Shown: positions 8,839 through 16,012, numbered from the stretch's first letter. The stretch: DNA of 64,000 bases from Hyphomicrobiales bacterium (GCA_900472175.1 UCHD01000001.1:434001-498000), one strand, 5' to 3'. Program-made: numbers and translations. Notes: generated by a model not told the origin, from the letters alone.

Positions 8839-9549
8839 TCAGGCGGTCGCTGGTTCAAGGGCCGGTGGACCGGTCCGCCACCCCTTGATCCACATATCCC
8901 GCAGGCCGTCGCCTTCACCGCGAAAATGCTCGCTGGCCTCTTCGCAATACTCCACCCGGTCGGCGCGGAAATTGCGGATGGCTTGGCGCAGTTCGCACCA
9001 GGCGACGACGACGGCGGTGGCGGAGTAATAGATCAGCGCCAGAGGCCGGATGGTTCTTTCGCTGGCGCGGCCGAATTCGTCACGATAATCGAGCGTCAGT
9101 TTTTGCTCGTCGCGGATCGCCCGGCGCACCAGCGCCAGATCGAGCCCTGACGGCGGCGGTGCGATCGTGCCCCAGGCATGCAGGGCCTTGGACTGCAATG
9201 TCTGGCGCAGCGGCGCCGGTATCGCGCCGGCAATCTTCTGGTTGACCCGCCGGGCAGCGTCTTTCAGTTCGGCGTCGCCGGTGCGCTCGAGCAGCGCCAA
9301 GGCCAGCACGATCGCCTCGGTTTCCTCGATCGAAAACATCAGTGGCGGCAGGTCGAAGCCGGGCCGCATGATATAGCCGATGCCGCGCCCGCCCTCGATC
9401 GGCATCCGCATCGCCTGAAGGGCGGCGATATCCCGGTAGATCGAGCGGACCGTCACTTCCAGCGTTTCGGCGATCTCAGCCGCCGTCACCGGCCGGGTGG
9501 CAAGCCGCAGAATCTGGATGATCTCGAACAGGCGCGATGCCTTGCGCAT
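8839..9549 (-). CDS. YafY-family HTH/WYL transcriptional regulator
   Basis: A 236-residue regulator with an N-terminal winged HTH (about residues 1-60, ILRLATRPVTAAEIAETLEVTVRSIYRDIAAL) and a WYL-type ligand domain in the middle (LTLDYRDEFGRASERTIRPLALIYYSATAVVVAWCELR). The family senses small ligands or nucleic-acid fragments and usually controls neighbouring genes. It is divergent from the LysE exporter at 9688. The 138-bp gap contains a perfect palindrome that is the obvious operator candidate, so it may control the exporter and itself. Confidence 0.88.
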   Translation of the reverse strand: MRKASRLFEIIQILRLATRPVTAAEIAETLEVTVRSIYRDIAALQAMRMPIEGGRGIGYIMRPGFDLPPLMFSIEETEAIVLALALLERTGDAELKDAARRVNQKIAGAIPAPLRQTLQSKALHAWGTIAPPPSGLDLALVRRAIRDEQKLTLDYRDEFGRASERTIRPLALIYYSATAVVVAWCELRQAIRNFRADRVEYCEEASEHFRGEGDGLRDMWIKGWRTGPPALEPATA

Positions 9550-9582
9550 GGGTCACCTTTTCTTGCATCAGGCGAAACGCTC

Positions 9583-9600
9583 CTGACAGAACCCTGTCAG
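9583..9600. promoter_or_regulatory. Candidate operator between WYL regulator and LysE gene
   Basis: CTGACAG-AACC-CTGTCAG is a perfect 7-bp inverted repeat with a 4-bp spacer in the divergent intergenic region. Related half-sites TGTCAG (9619-9624) and CTGACA (9683-9688) lie nearby, the latter over the LysE start. The arrangement suggests binding by a dimeric regulator, most likely the adjacent WYL protein. Confidence 0.55.
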
Positions 9601-9687
9601 TTGGGTGAGGGTATAGTATGTCAGTAAGCGCTTGAAAAACAAGCGTTGTGCAAAACACACCTCTCCCTCAATCGACGGATAACTGAC

Positions 9688-10326
9688 ATGACCTACGCGG
9701 AAAATCTCTGGCTGTTCTTCACGCTTTTCTTCGGCATCATCATCGTGCCCGGCATGGATATGGTCTTCGTCATGGCCAATGCTTTGACGGGCGGCCGGGC
9801 ATCCGGTTTGACGGCGACGGCCGGGATCATGGCGGGCGGCGTCTTCCATACGCTCTATGCAGCGCTCGGCGTCGGCTTCCTGCTGCACCTGGTGCCGGAG
9901 CTTTTCAATGTGCTGCTGCTGGCGGGGGCCGCCTATATCGCCTGGATCGGTTTTTCGCTGGCCCGCAGCAGCATCGCGATTGCCTCGGTCGAGCCTGGTG
10001 CCCGCCTGTCGCCGTGGACCAGCTTTCGCCGCGGTGCCTTGACAAGTATCCTCAATCCCAAGGCCTACCTGTTCATGCTCGCGGTCTATCCGCAGTTCCT
10101 CAAGCCCCAATTCGGGCCGGTGTGGTCGCAGGCGCTGATCATGGCGATCATGATTTCGCTGACCCAGCTGGCCGTCTATGGCAGCCTGGCGCTGGCGGCT
10201 GGCCGCAGCCGTGATGTCATCGTCTCCAGCCCGCGCGCCACCGCGATCATCGGCAAGACCGTCGGCGTCGTGCTGATCGCGGTTGCCGCCTTGACCGCGT
10301 GGCACGGGTGGGTATCGCAAGGGTAA
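9688..10326 (+). CDS. LysE/RhtB-family amino acid exporter
   Basis: A 212-residue inner membrane protein with about six hydrophobic segments. It carries LysE/RhtB hallmarks: an N-terminal FGIIIVPGMDMVFVMANALTG segment (the PGP-like loop, here PGMD), GVFHTLYAALGVGFLL and the SILNPKAYLFMLAVYPQF motif. The family exports amino acids or related metabolites using the proton motive force. The start at 9688 places the first helix correctly. The divergent WYL regulator and the palindrome in between suggest ligand-induced expression. The substrate is unknown. Confidence 0.85.
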   Translation: MTYAENLWLFFTLFFGIIIVPGMDMVFVMANALTGGRASGLTATAGIMAGGVFHTLYAALGVGFLLHLVPELFNVLLLAGAAYIAWIGFSLARSSIAIASVEPGARLSPWTSFRRGALTSILNPKAYLFMLAVYPQFLKPQFGPVWSQALIMAIMISLTQLAVYGSLALAAGRSRDVIVSSPRATAIIGKTVGVVLIAVAALTAWHGWVSQG

Positions 10327-10508
10327 CGGACAGATAATATGAGTAAAATACTCCTGTTAAATCAAGCCGTTGCGATGGCGCCTGATAAACTCGATTTCAA
10401 AAAAATGTTACTTCCTTCGTGATCGCAACATGTAATCATGCCGGCGCATCGATTGAGAGAGCCCGCTTCGTCAGTCCGGGCGGCGTCTCGCCAGAGCTGG
10501 AGACCTGA

Positions 10509-10946
10509 ATGAAACTGAAAATGATACTGACGGCCCTCGTGGTTGCAGGTTGCGGCGTCAGCGCCGTCATCGCTGCGGATGATCCGGTCAAGGTCCGCGA
10601 AGGACTGATGAAGCAGATCGGCGGATCGATGGGTGCGCTTGCCGGGATCGCCAAGGGCGAAAAGCCCTATGACGCCGATGTCGTCAAGACATCGCTGACG
10701 ACGATCAGCACCAATATCAAGGCTTTCCCGGACCAGTTCCCGGCCGGCTCCGAAGCCAACTCGGAAGCCAGCCCGAAAATCTGGGAGAATATGGACGACT
10801 TCAAGGCGCATGCCGCCAAGCTCGGCGATGCCGCCGAAGTGGCGCTCGCCCAGTTGCCGGCGGACCAGGCGGGCGTTGGCGCAGCGCTTGGTGTTATCGG
10901 CAAAAGCTGCGGCGAATGTCATCAGGCCTACCGCATCAAGAAATGA
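10509..10946 (+). CDS. Cytochrome c' (class II c-type cytochrome)
   Basis: A 145-residue periplasmic cytochrome with a signal peptide (MKLKMILTALVVAGCGVSAVIA-AD) and a single C-terminal heme-binding motif, Cys134-Gly-Glu-Cys137-His138, followed by QAYRIKK. The four-helix bundle layout with the heme at the end is diagnostic of class II cytochromes. Cytochrome c' proteins bind NO or act as electron carriers. It lies 92 bp upstream of the di-heme cytochrome gene on the same strand, a pairing that suggests a shared electron-transfer role. A strong hairpin sits between the two genes. Confidence 0.92.
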   Translation: MKLKMILTALVVAGCGVSAVIAADDPVKVREGLMKQIGGSMGALAGIAKGEKPYDADVVKTSLTTISTNIKAFPDQFPAGSEANSEASPKIWENMDDFKAHAAKLGDAAEVALAQLPADQAGVGAALGVIGKSCGECHQAYRIKK

Positions 10947-10978
10947 TGCGGCGGGCCTTGTCCCTCTAAATTGCGATT

Positions 10979-11006
10979 TTTGGCGCGCCCGTCCCGGCGC
11001 GCCAAA
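10979..11006 (+). terminator. Intercistronic hairpin between cytochrome genes
   Basis: Perfect 11-bp arms TTTGGCGCGCC and GGCGCGCCAAA with loop CGTCCC lie 33 bp upstream of the next start codon. A short T-rich stretch (TGTGTTTT) follows. It could end part of the cytochrome c' transcripts and so lower di-heme cytochrome expression. Confidence 0.6.
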
Positions 11007-11038
11007 TGTGTTTTCTGGATAAGGCAAGTGGAGTGGCA

Positions 11039-11956
11039 ATGGGCACGCGGGTTCGAAAACTGGTGTCGGCGGTGGTTTTCTTCGGCCTGCTCGCCGGTGG
11101 CGCCGCCTGGTTCCTGACCAAGCCCGAACCATGGCCTGCATCGCATTGGAATGGTCTCGGCGAACCGGATCTCGCCAATGGCGAACAGATGTTCTGGGCG
11201 GACGGCTGCACCAGCTGCCATGCGGCGCCGAAATCCGAGGGTGACGCCAAGCTGGTTCTATCAGGCGGATTGCCGCTGAAAAGTCCGTTCGGCACTTTTC
11301 ATGTGCCCAACATCTCGCCGGACGAAACGGCAGGCATCGGCAGCTGGACGCTGGCGGAATTCGGTGACGCCATGACACGCGGTGTCGGCGCTAAGGGCGA
11401 GCATCTCTATCCATCTTTCCCCTATGGCTCCTACGCCCGGATGACCCCGAAGGATATCAATGATCTCTGGGGCTTTTTGAAAACACTGCCGAAGAGCGCC
11501 AATGTGGCGCCGCCGCACGACCTGCCGTTTCCGTTCAACATCCGGTTGGCGGTTGGCGGCTGGAAGCTTTTGTTCTTCACGGACAAGCCGCGTGTCACCG
11601 TTGATACCAGCAATCTGAAGATCGCCCGTGGCCAGTACCTCGTCGAAGGCCCCGGCCATTGCGGCGAATGCCACACGCCGCGCAATGGCTTAGGCGGTTT
11701 CGAGGCCGCGCAATGGCTGGCTGGCGCACCCAATCCGGAAGGTGAGGGCCGCATCCCGAATATCACGCCGGGCTCGAAAAGCATCGGCTCCTGGAGCGAA
11801 GGCGATATCGTCAACTACCTCGAAACCGGCTTCACGCCCGAATTCGATTCGGCCGGCGGCTCGATGGTCGAGGTCCAGAAGAATATGGCCAAGCTGCCGG
11901 CATCCGACCGCGAGGCTATTGCGGCGTATCTGAAGGCGGTGCCGGCGGTGGAATAG
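11039..11956 (+). CDS. Membrane-anchored di-heme c-type cytochrome
   Basis: A 305-residue protein with an uncleaved or cleavable N-terminal hydrophobic helix (VRKLVSAVVFFGLLAGGAAWFL) and two class I heme sites: CTSCH near residue 59 and CGECH near residue 206. Each heme domain has a Met-containing loop expected for the sixth ligand. It resembles cytochrome subunits that take electrons from periplasmic dehydrogenases (alcohol/gluconate dehydrogenase cytochrome subunits). The start at 11039 is supported by a GGAG site. No partner dehydrogenase lies next to it; the PQQ glucose dehydrogenase at 17493 is of the quinone-linked type and does not need it. Confidence 0.88.
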   Translation: MGTRVRKLVSAVVFFGLLAGGAAWFLTKPEPWPASHWNGLGEPDLANGEQMFWADGCTSCHAAPKSEGDAKLVLSGGLPLKSPFGTFHVPNISPDETAGIGSWTLAEFGDAMTRGVGAKGEHLYPSFPYGSYARMTPKDINDLWGFLKTLPKSANVAPPHDLPFPFNIRLAVGGWKLLFFTDKPRVTVDTSNLKIARGQYLVEGPGHCGECHTPRNGLGGFEAAQWLAGAPNPEGEGRIPNITPGSKSIGSWSEGDIVNYLETGFTPEFDSAGGSMVEVQKNMAKLPASDREAIAAYLKAVPAVE

Positions 11957-11970
11957 AGTGCTTGCATAAA

Positions 11971-11998
11971 GTGCTAGTGGACAATAGAATGCTAGCAT
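11971..11998 (+). promoter_or_regulatory. Candidate HicAB operator
   Basis: TGCTAG occurs at 11972-11977 and again at 11990-11995, exactly 18 bp apart. The second copy lies in a perfect palindrome ATGCTAGCAT (11989-11998) that overlaps the first two bases of the hicA start codon. Binding of the HicB antitoxin here would block translation-proximal transcription, fitting autoregulation of toxin-antitoxin operons. Confidence 0.5.
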
Positions 11999-12251
11999 GA
12001 ACAGCAAGCAGAGGAAAACGCTTGCCGCGATCTTCAAGGAGCCTGTGTCCGGAACGATCGATTGGGCTGATATCGAAAGCCTGCTTTTGGCGGCTGGGTG
12101 TACACTGATCGAAGGTAACGGTTCGCGCGTCAGGTTTTCTTTCGCAAACGAGGTGGAGAGCTTCCATCGTCCGCATCCGGCGAAAGAAGCAAAGCGCTAT
12201 CAGGTTCGGGCGGCGAGGGACTTTCTGCTGCGTCTAGGAGTAAGACCATGA
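11997..12251 (+). CDS. hicA: HicA-family toxin
   Basis: An 84-residue basic protein of the HicA mRNA interferase family: WADIESLLLAAGCTLIEGNGSRVRFSF, then HRPHPAKE and a C-terminal helix. Classical HicA has GSH in the central strand, where the His is catalytic. Here the position reads GSR, as in a subgroup I recall from alphaproteobacteria; the nearby HRPH could supply the His. The protein is expected to cleave mRNA and stop translation when free of HicB. Its stop codon overlaps the hicB start by 4 bp (ATGA), so the two are translationally coupled. Confidence 0.85.
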   Translation: MNSKQRKTLAAIFKEPVSGTIDWADIESLLLAAGCTLIEGNGSRVRFSFANEVESFHRPHPAKEAKRYQVRAARDFLLRLGVRP

Positions 12252-12589
12252 ACAGCATGTCCTACAAGGGTTACGCAGCGCGGATCGATTACGATGCGGA
12301 AGACGAGATCTTTTTCGGCCGGATCGCAGGCATTACCGACGGTGTCGGTTTTCATGCTGATACGGTTGCCGATCTGAAGGCGGCGTTCCACGAGGCGGTC
12401 GACGACTATATCGAAACCTGCGCGAAGATCGGCAAGGATCCGCAAAAATCCTATTCCGGCAAGATGATGTTCCGTGTCGATCCGGATGTGCATGCCCAAG
12501 CCGCTAAGGCGGCAGAACTGTCGGGCAAGAGCCTCAACCAATGGGCAGCCGAAGTGCTGGCTAAAGCAGCGGCTGCAAAAGCGGCATAA
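12248..12589 (+). CDS. hicB: HicB-family antitoxin
   Basis: A 113-residue antitoxin. The N-terminal part (YAARIDYDAEDEIFFGRIAGITDGVGFHADTVADLKAAFHEAVDDYI) is the partly degraded RNase H-like HicB fold that binds the toxin. The C-terminal part (FRVDPDVHAQAAKAAELSGKSLNQWAAEVL) is a ribbon-helix-helix DNA-binding domain. The start overlaps the hicA stop. The TGCTAG repeats ahead of hicA are the likely binding site. The pair appears intact. Confidence 0.9.
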   Translation: MNSMSYKGYAARIDYDAEDEIFFGRIAGITDGVGFHADTVADLKAAFHEAVDDYIETCAKIGKDPQKSYSGKMMFRVDPDVHAQAAKAAELSGKSLNQWAAEVLAKAAAAKAA

Positions 12590-12674
12590 CGGATGTTTCC
12601 ACCATCCCGAGCAGCCAGGCGCGCCCTTGCGAACGCGCCCATCGCCATAATGCTGCTGCCTTGAAATTCCGCCC

Positions 12675-13172
12675 TCAGGCGAGGGTCTGCAGATAACGCA
12701 TGCCGGTCACCGGACCGGGGGTGAAGTTTTCCGATTCATAGAAGCGGTGCGCCTGGAAATTGCCGGTGGCGGCACTGACCGAGAGATAGGTGGCGCCGGC
12801 CATGCGGGCCTGCTCGCGGGCCTTGGCGACCAGATGGCGGCCGATGCCGGTGCCGCGATGGGCGGGGCGGACATAGAGATGGTGCAGTTCCATGCCGCGC
12901 ACACCCTGCTGGGCGCGGTAGAGTGGCACGAGAATGGCGTAGCCGATCAGTTCGCCGGCGGCCTCGGCGACCAGCGCCGTGATCCAGGGCATGCGGCCGA
13001 ACAAGTCGCGCTCGAGATTTTCCGGGGTGACGGCAGCGGCATCGCCATGATGGGCGGCAAGCTCGGTGATCAGTTCGCGCAGGGCAGGCAGGTCGCGCTG
13101 CTTGGCGGTACGGATGGTCACCATCGGCGCGCGCGTGGCGGGATGGAGTGTCGGGGTGGCGGTCTGCAGCAT
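12675..13172 (-). CDS. GNAT-family N-acetyltransferase behind an attenuator
   Basis: A 165-residue GNAT acetyltransferase. The acetyl-CoA pyrophosphate loop is RPAHRGTGIGRHL (about residues 102-114), preceded by the ELHHLYV strand and followed by the SVSAATGNFQAHRFYES segment typical of this fold. The overall pattern is close to small-molecule acetyltransferases of the diamine/amino-acid type; the acceptor is unknown. The ATG at 13172 has an AAGGAA ribosome site. Directly upstream lie a terminator (13214-13241) and a 16-codon leader peptide with Trp-Tyr-Phe codons, suggesting that expression rises when aromatic aminoacyl-tRNAs are short. Confidence 0.88.
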   Translation of the reverse strand: MLQTATPTLHPATRAPMVTIRTAKQRDLPALRELITELAAHHGDAAAVTPENLERDLFGRMPWITALVAEAAGELIGYAILVPLYRAQQGVRGMELHHLYVRPAHRGTGIGRHLVAKAREQARMAGATYLSVSAATGNFQAHRFYESENFTPGPVTGMRYLQTLA

Positions 13173-13213
13173 TTCAAGGTTCCTTATGGCTTTTGCGCCA
13201 TCAGGTGCCGTCC

Positions 13214-13241
13214 AAAAACAAAAGCCGCCTGATGGCGGCTT
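13214..13241 (-). terminator. Attenuator terminator ahead of the GNAT gene
   Basis: On the minus strand, AAGCCGCC-ATCA-GGCGGCTT forms an 8-bp stem with a 4-base loop, followed by TTGTTTTT. This is a textbook intrinsic terminator placed about 40 bases before the GNAT start codon, in the leader. The upstream segment GTGCGGCT (complement of 13259-13266) can pair with the 5' arm over six bases and act as antiterminator. Confidence 0.85.
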
Positions 13242-13258
13242 GTTGAACGAAATCAGAC

Positions 13259-13266
13259 AGCCGCAC
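13259..13266 (-). promoter_or_regulatory. Candidate antiterminator arm
   Basis: GTGCGGCT on the minus strand immediately follows the leader-peptide stop codon. Its GCGGCT can pair with AGCCGC in the 5' arm of the terminator. A ribosome finishing the leader would cover it, while one stalled at the Trp-Tyr-Phe codons would leave it free. Confidence 0.5.
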
Positions 13267-13317
13267 CTATGGGAGCAGCGTAAAATACCAACGGGCGATG
13301 TTCGCGGTTCTGATCAT
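13267..13317 (-). CDS. Attenuator leader peptide with Trp-Tyr-Phe codons
   Basis: A 16-residue ORF, MIRTANIARWYFTLLP, ending in TAG one base before the antiterminator arm. Its codons 10-12 are TGG TAT TTT, so translation speed would report the charging of tRNA-Trp, tRNA-Tyr and tRNA-Phe. No Shine-Dalgarno sequence lies just before the ATG. A TTGACA element at 13347-13352 with a poor -10 (GACATT) would place the transcript start at or near the ATG, so the message may be leaderless. Leaderless translation is known for trpL in Sinorhizobium meliloti. The reading as an attenuation peptide is inference from arrangement. Confidence 0.7.
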   Translation of the reverse strand: MIRTANIARWYFTLLP

Positions 13318-13324
13318 GGCGGGC

Positions 13325-13352
13325 AATGTCGCCTTTTCCAAAGAAATGTCAA
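13325..13352 (-). promoter_or_regulatory. Candidate promoter for the leader and GNAT gene
   Basis: On the minus strand a perfect TTGACA (-35) at 13352-13347 is followed after 16 bp by GACATT as a weak -10. Transcription would begin about at 13317, the A of the leader-peptide ATG. Confidence 0.5.
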
Positions 13353-13547
13353 CGGGAATTCTTGGTGCTGTTAATTTATGCGGCTGAAACAAGATTCTGA
13401 ACAGCCATGTTTCCGGCCAAGACCGGCCACATTCGCTGCCTACGCATTATCCCCAGCGTGCAGCATGTGGTTGAGTTGTTGCTAATATTATCTATTGCGA
13501 TCAACGTGTTGCGCCGCAGCGCCGTCATCAAAGGGAGAACCCATCGC

Positions 13548-14432
13548 ATGTCGTTCACGTTCAATCGCCGCTCGTTCATCATCGGCTCCGGCCTGCTTCT
13601 GCCAACGGTCGGCTTTGCGCCGAATCTGGTCTTCGCCGCCGCCGATGACATCGAAAAGCAGCTGGCGGCGCTGGAAAAGCGCACCGGTGGCCGTCTTGGC
13701 GTCTATGTCCTCGATACGAAAACCAAGGTGACGTTCGCCCATCGGCCGGACGAGCGCTTTGCCATGTGCTCGACCTTCAAGGCGCTGGCGGCGGCTTTCG
13801 TGCTGGCGCGCGTCGACAAGGGCGAGGAAAAGCTCGACCGGCGGATACCGATTTCGAAGAAGCACCTTCTCTCCTATTCGCCGGTGGTTGAGAAACATGT
13901 CGGCAGCGGCATGACGGTGGGTGAACTCTGCGCCGCCACCGTCACGTATAGCGACAATGCCGCCGGAAACCTGCTCTTGGCGAGTTTCGGTGGTCCGAAG
14001 GGCTTGACGGACTGGCTGCGCTCGGTCGGCGACGAAACGACCCGCCTCGACCGCATTGAACCGGAACTCAACGAAGCGAAAATCGGCGATCCGCGCGACA
14101 CGACGTCGCCGAAGGCGATGACGGAAACGCTGGGCAAGCTGTTGCTGGAAGACGTTCTTTCACCCGCATCGCGCGATCAGTTTTCCGCCTGGCTCGTCGC
14201 CAATACGACCGGCGACCGGCGCCTGCGGGCAGGGCTTCCAAAAGGCTGGATCATCGGCGAAAAGACCGGCACCAGCGGCCGCGGCGAAGCCGGCGACATC
14301 GGCTTCATGCGTCCTGCCGAAGGACATACGATCCTTGCCTCGGTCTATATTGCCGAGGGCAAGAAGAAGACCAAGGAGCTTGAGCCGGTGTTTGCCGAGG
14401 TGGGCAAGCTGATCGCCGGGATGGTCGGTTAA
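13548..14432 (+). CDS. Class A beta-lactamase, Tat-exported
   Basis: A 294-residue serine beta-lactamase with all class A motifs: STFK (active-site Ser and Lys), SDN in TYSDNAAGNLLL, the omega-loop EPELNEA with the general-base Glu, and KTGTSGRGEAGD. The N-terminus has a twin-arginine motif (FNRRSFIIGSGLLL), so export by the Tat pathway to the periplasm is likely. It hydrolyses penicillins and perhaps cephalosporins; the spectrum cannot be inferred. The start at 13548 has an AAGGGAGAA ribosome site; a longer in-frame version from 13407 would bury the signal peptide. No ampR-like regulator is adjacent, so it is probably a resident chromosomal gene. Confidence 0.93.
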   Translation: MSFTFNRRSFIIGSGLLLPTVGFAPNLVFAAADDIEKQLAALEKRTGGRLGVYVLDTKTKVTFAHRPDERFAMCSTFKALAAAFVLARVDKGEEKLDRRIPISKKHLLSYSPVVEKHVGSGMTVGELCAATVTYSDNAAGNLLLASFGGPKGLTDWLRSVGDETTRLDRIEPELNEAKIGDPRDTTSPKAMTETLGKLLLEDVLSPASRDQFSAWLVANTTGDRRLRAGLPKGWIIGEKTGTSGRGEAGDIGFMRPAEGHTILASVYIAEGKKKTKELEPVFAEVGKLIAGMVG

Positions 14433-14457
14433 AACGGTAACGCTATGCGGCGGCCGC

Positions 14458-15834
14458 TCAGGCCGCCGTTTTCTCAGGCGTCTGTTCGGCCGCTTTCTCC
14501 AGCTTCTCCATGGCCCTCGTCAGCGCCGCAAAACAGCGCATGTCGAGCGCGGTGCCGACATCGCGGGCCATGATGGCCAATGCCTGTGAGACCGGCATGG
14601 CCGCCCGGTAAGGGCGGTCGGCCGTCAATGCGTCGAAGATGTCGGCCGCTGTAACGATCCGAGTTTCCAGGCAGATATCATCGCCGCTGATGCCGCGCGG
14701 ATAACCCTTGCCGTCGAGCCGCTCGTGATGCGCGCCGGCAATGCGCGAAAGGTCCCTGAAGGCGGTAATTTTCGAGAGGATCAGTTCGCTCAGCGCCGGA
14801 TGGCTGCGGATCGATTGCCATTCCGCCTCGTCGGGCTTACCGGGCTTGTCGAGGATCTGGTTGGAAACGCCAAGCTTGCCGATATCGTGCAACAGTGCCA
14901 CCCGCTTCAGATAGCGGCGCTGCTGTTCGTCGATCCCCATCTCCTCGGCGATCATGTCGGTGAACAAGGCAACGCGCTTGCTGTGGCCGCTGGTAAACGG
15001 GCTCTTGGAATCCACCACTTCGGCAAAGGCTGCGGCAACGTCGTCGAGATAGTCGTCATCGACATCGTCGCTTGCATCATGTGCCGCCATCGCGATGACG
15101 GTTTCCTTGAGATCGGGGGCTGCAAGCGTTGCCCAAAACGCCGGGTCCTTGGCGATCACACCGAACACCTTGACCAGTTCCGGATCGAACCAAGTGCCCG
15201 CCCGCCGTGCCACTTCCTTCTGCGCGCTGGCCGTCCCGGCGCTGGTGTGAAAAACATCCACCACCTGTGCAATCAGGCCAATACGGGCGCTGAGCGCGAT
15301 CTCGGTTCCCTTCAACCCCACCGGCTTGCCCTTGCCGTTCCAGTATTCGTCGAGATCGAGGATGCCCGACGCCACACGCTCTGAAAACCGCATCATCCGG
15401 ACGATCTCGGCGCCGCGCTGACAGCGCGTCTCGATCAGTTCGCGGGCGATGGTGCCGCCGGTGGTGAAGATGGTAACGAGCGAGCGAAAACGTTCCGAAA
15501 GCCCGGCCTTGAGACCGGTGTGAGACAGAACGAAACGCAGTACTTGCGGCAGGCTCTCGTCGAGCAGCTTGGCGTCGCGTTTGAATTCCAGGTCGTCGGT
15601 CAGATAGAGCTGGCAGATGCGCGCCGCATTGCTGGAGCAGCCGATGTCCTTCAAAAGCAGCGTATAATAGAGGTCGTTGAGTTCCTCACCCGCAAGGCCC
15701 ATCGCCCGGCCGATATTCATGCCGATCCAGCAGCAGCGCACCCCATGTCCCTCCGGCTGCCCCTCGGTCAGATCCAGTGCATAGCTGAGCGCGCTCAAAA
15801 GCTCGGCTTTGCCGACATGCAACTCGGAACCCAT
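14458..15834 (-). CDS. Tandem HD-GYP domain protein (first domain degenerate)
   Basis: A 458-residue protein with two HD-GYP-like halves. The C-terminal half is canonical: HSKRVALFTD, LLHDIGKLGV, SHPALSE and HHERLDGKGYPRGI, the signature of cyclic-di-GMP phosphodiesterases. The N-terminal half keeps the outline but lacks the metal ligands: LLKDIGC replaces the HD motif and EYWNGKGKPVGL replaces HHExxDGxGYP. The first half may therefore be a sensory or dimerisation domain. The ATG at 15834 is preferred over an upstream GTG at 15915 that lacks a ribosome site. No signal peptide or membrane segment is visible. It is divergent from dmeR. Confidence 0.88.
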   Translation of the reverse strand: MGSELHVGKAELLSALSYALDLTEGQPEGHGVRCCWIGMNIGRAMGLAGEELNDLYYTLLLKDIGCSSNAARICQLYLTDDLEFKRDAKLLDESLPQVLRFVLSHTGLKAGLSERFRSLVTIFTTGGTIARELIETRCQRGAEIVRMMRFSERVASGILDLDEYWNGKGKPVGLKGTEIALSARIGLIAQVVDVFHTSAGTASAQKEVARRAGTWFDPELVKVFGVIAKDPAFWATLAAPDLKETVIAMAAHDASDDVDDDYLDDVAAAFAEVVDSKSPFTSGHSKRVALFTDMIAEEMGIDEQQRRYLKRVALLHDIGKLGVSNQILDKPGKPDEAEWQSIRSHPALSELILSKITAFRDLSRIAGAHHERLDGKGYPRGISGDDICLETRIVTAADIFDALTADRPYRAAMPVSQALAIMARDVGTALDMRCFAALTRAMEKLEKAAEQTPEKTAA

Positions 15835-15977
15835 GGCGCAGCTCTCAGTATCGTATAGCGTGTAGTCTGGTCGGTCGCGATTGTATCCCGGCTTTCTAAA
15901 GGAAGTGTCTAGCACAGGGAGACTTTTCTGCCGGTTGGGAAAGCCTATCGGTGTCAGGTACTTTTCAACGCGCTCAA

Positions 15978-16004
15978 TATAGTATACCCCCCTATCCTAT
16001 AGTG
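15978..16004. promoter_or_regulatory. Candidate DmeR operator
   Basis: A run of six C residues (15987-15992) is flanked by AT-rich sequences TATAGTATA and TATCCTATAG, directly before the dmeR start. RcnR/CsoR-family repressors bind G/C tracts flanked by AT-rich inverted repeats, so this fits metal-relieved autorepression of dmeRF. Confidence 0.6.
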
Positions 16005-16012
16005 AGGTAACG

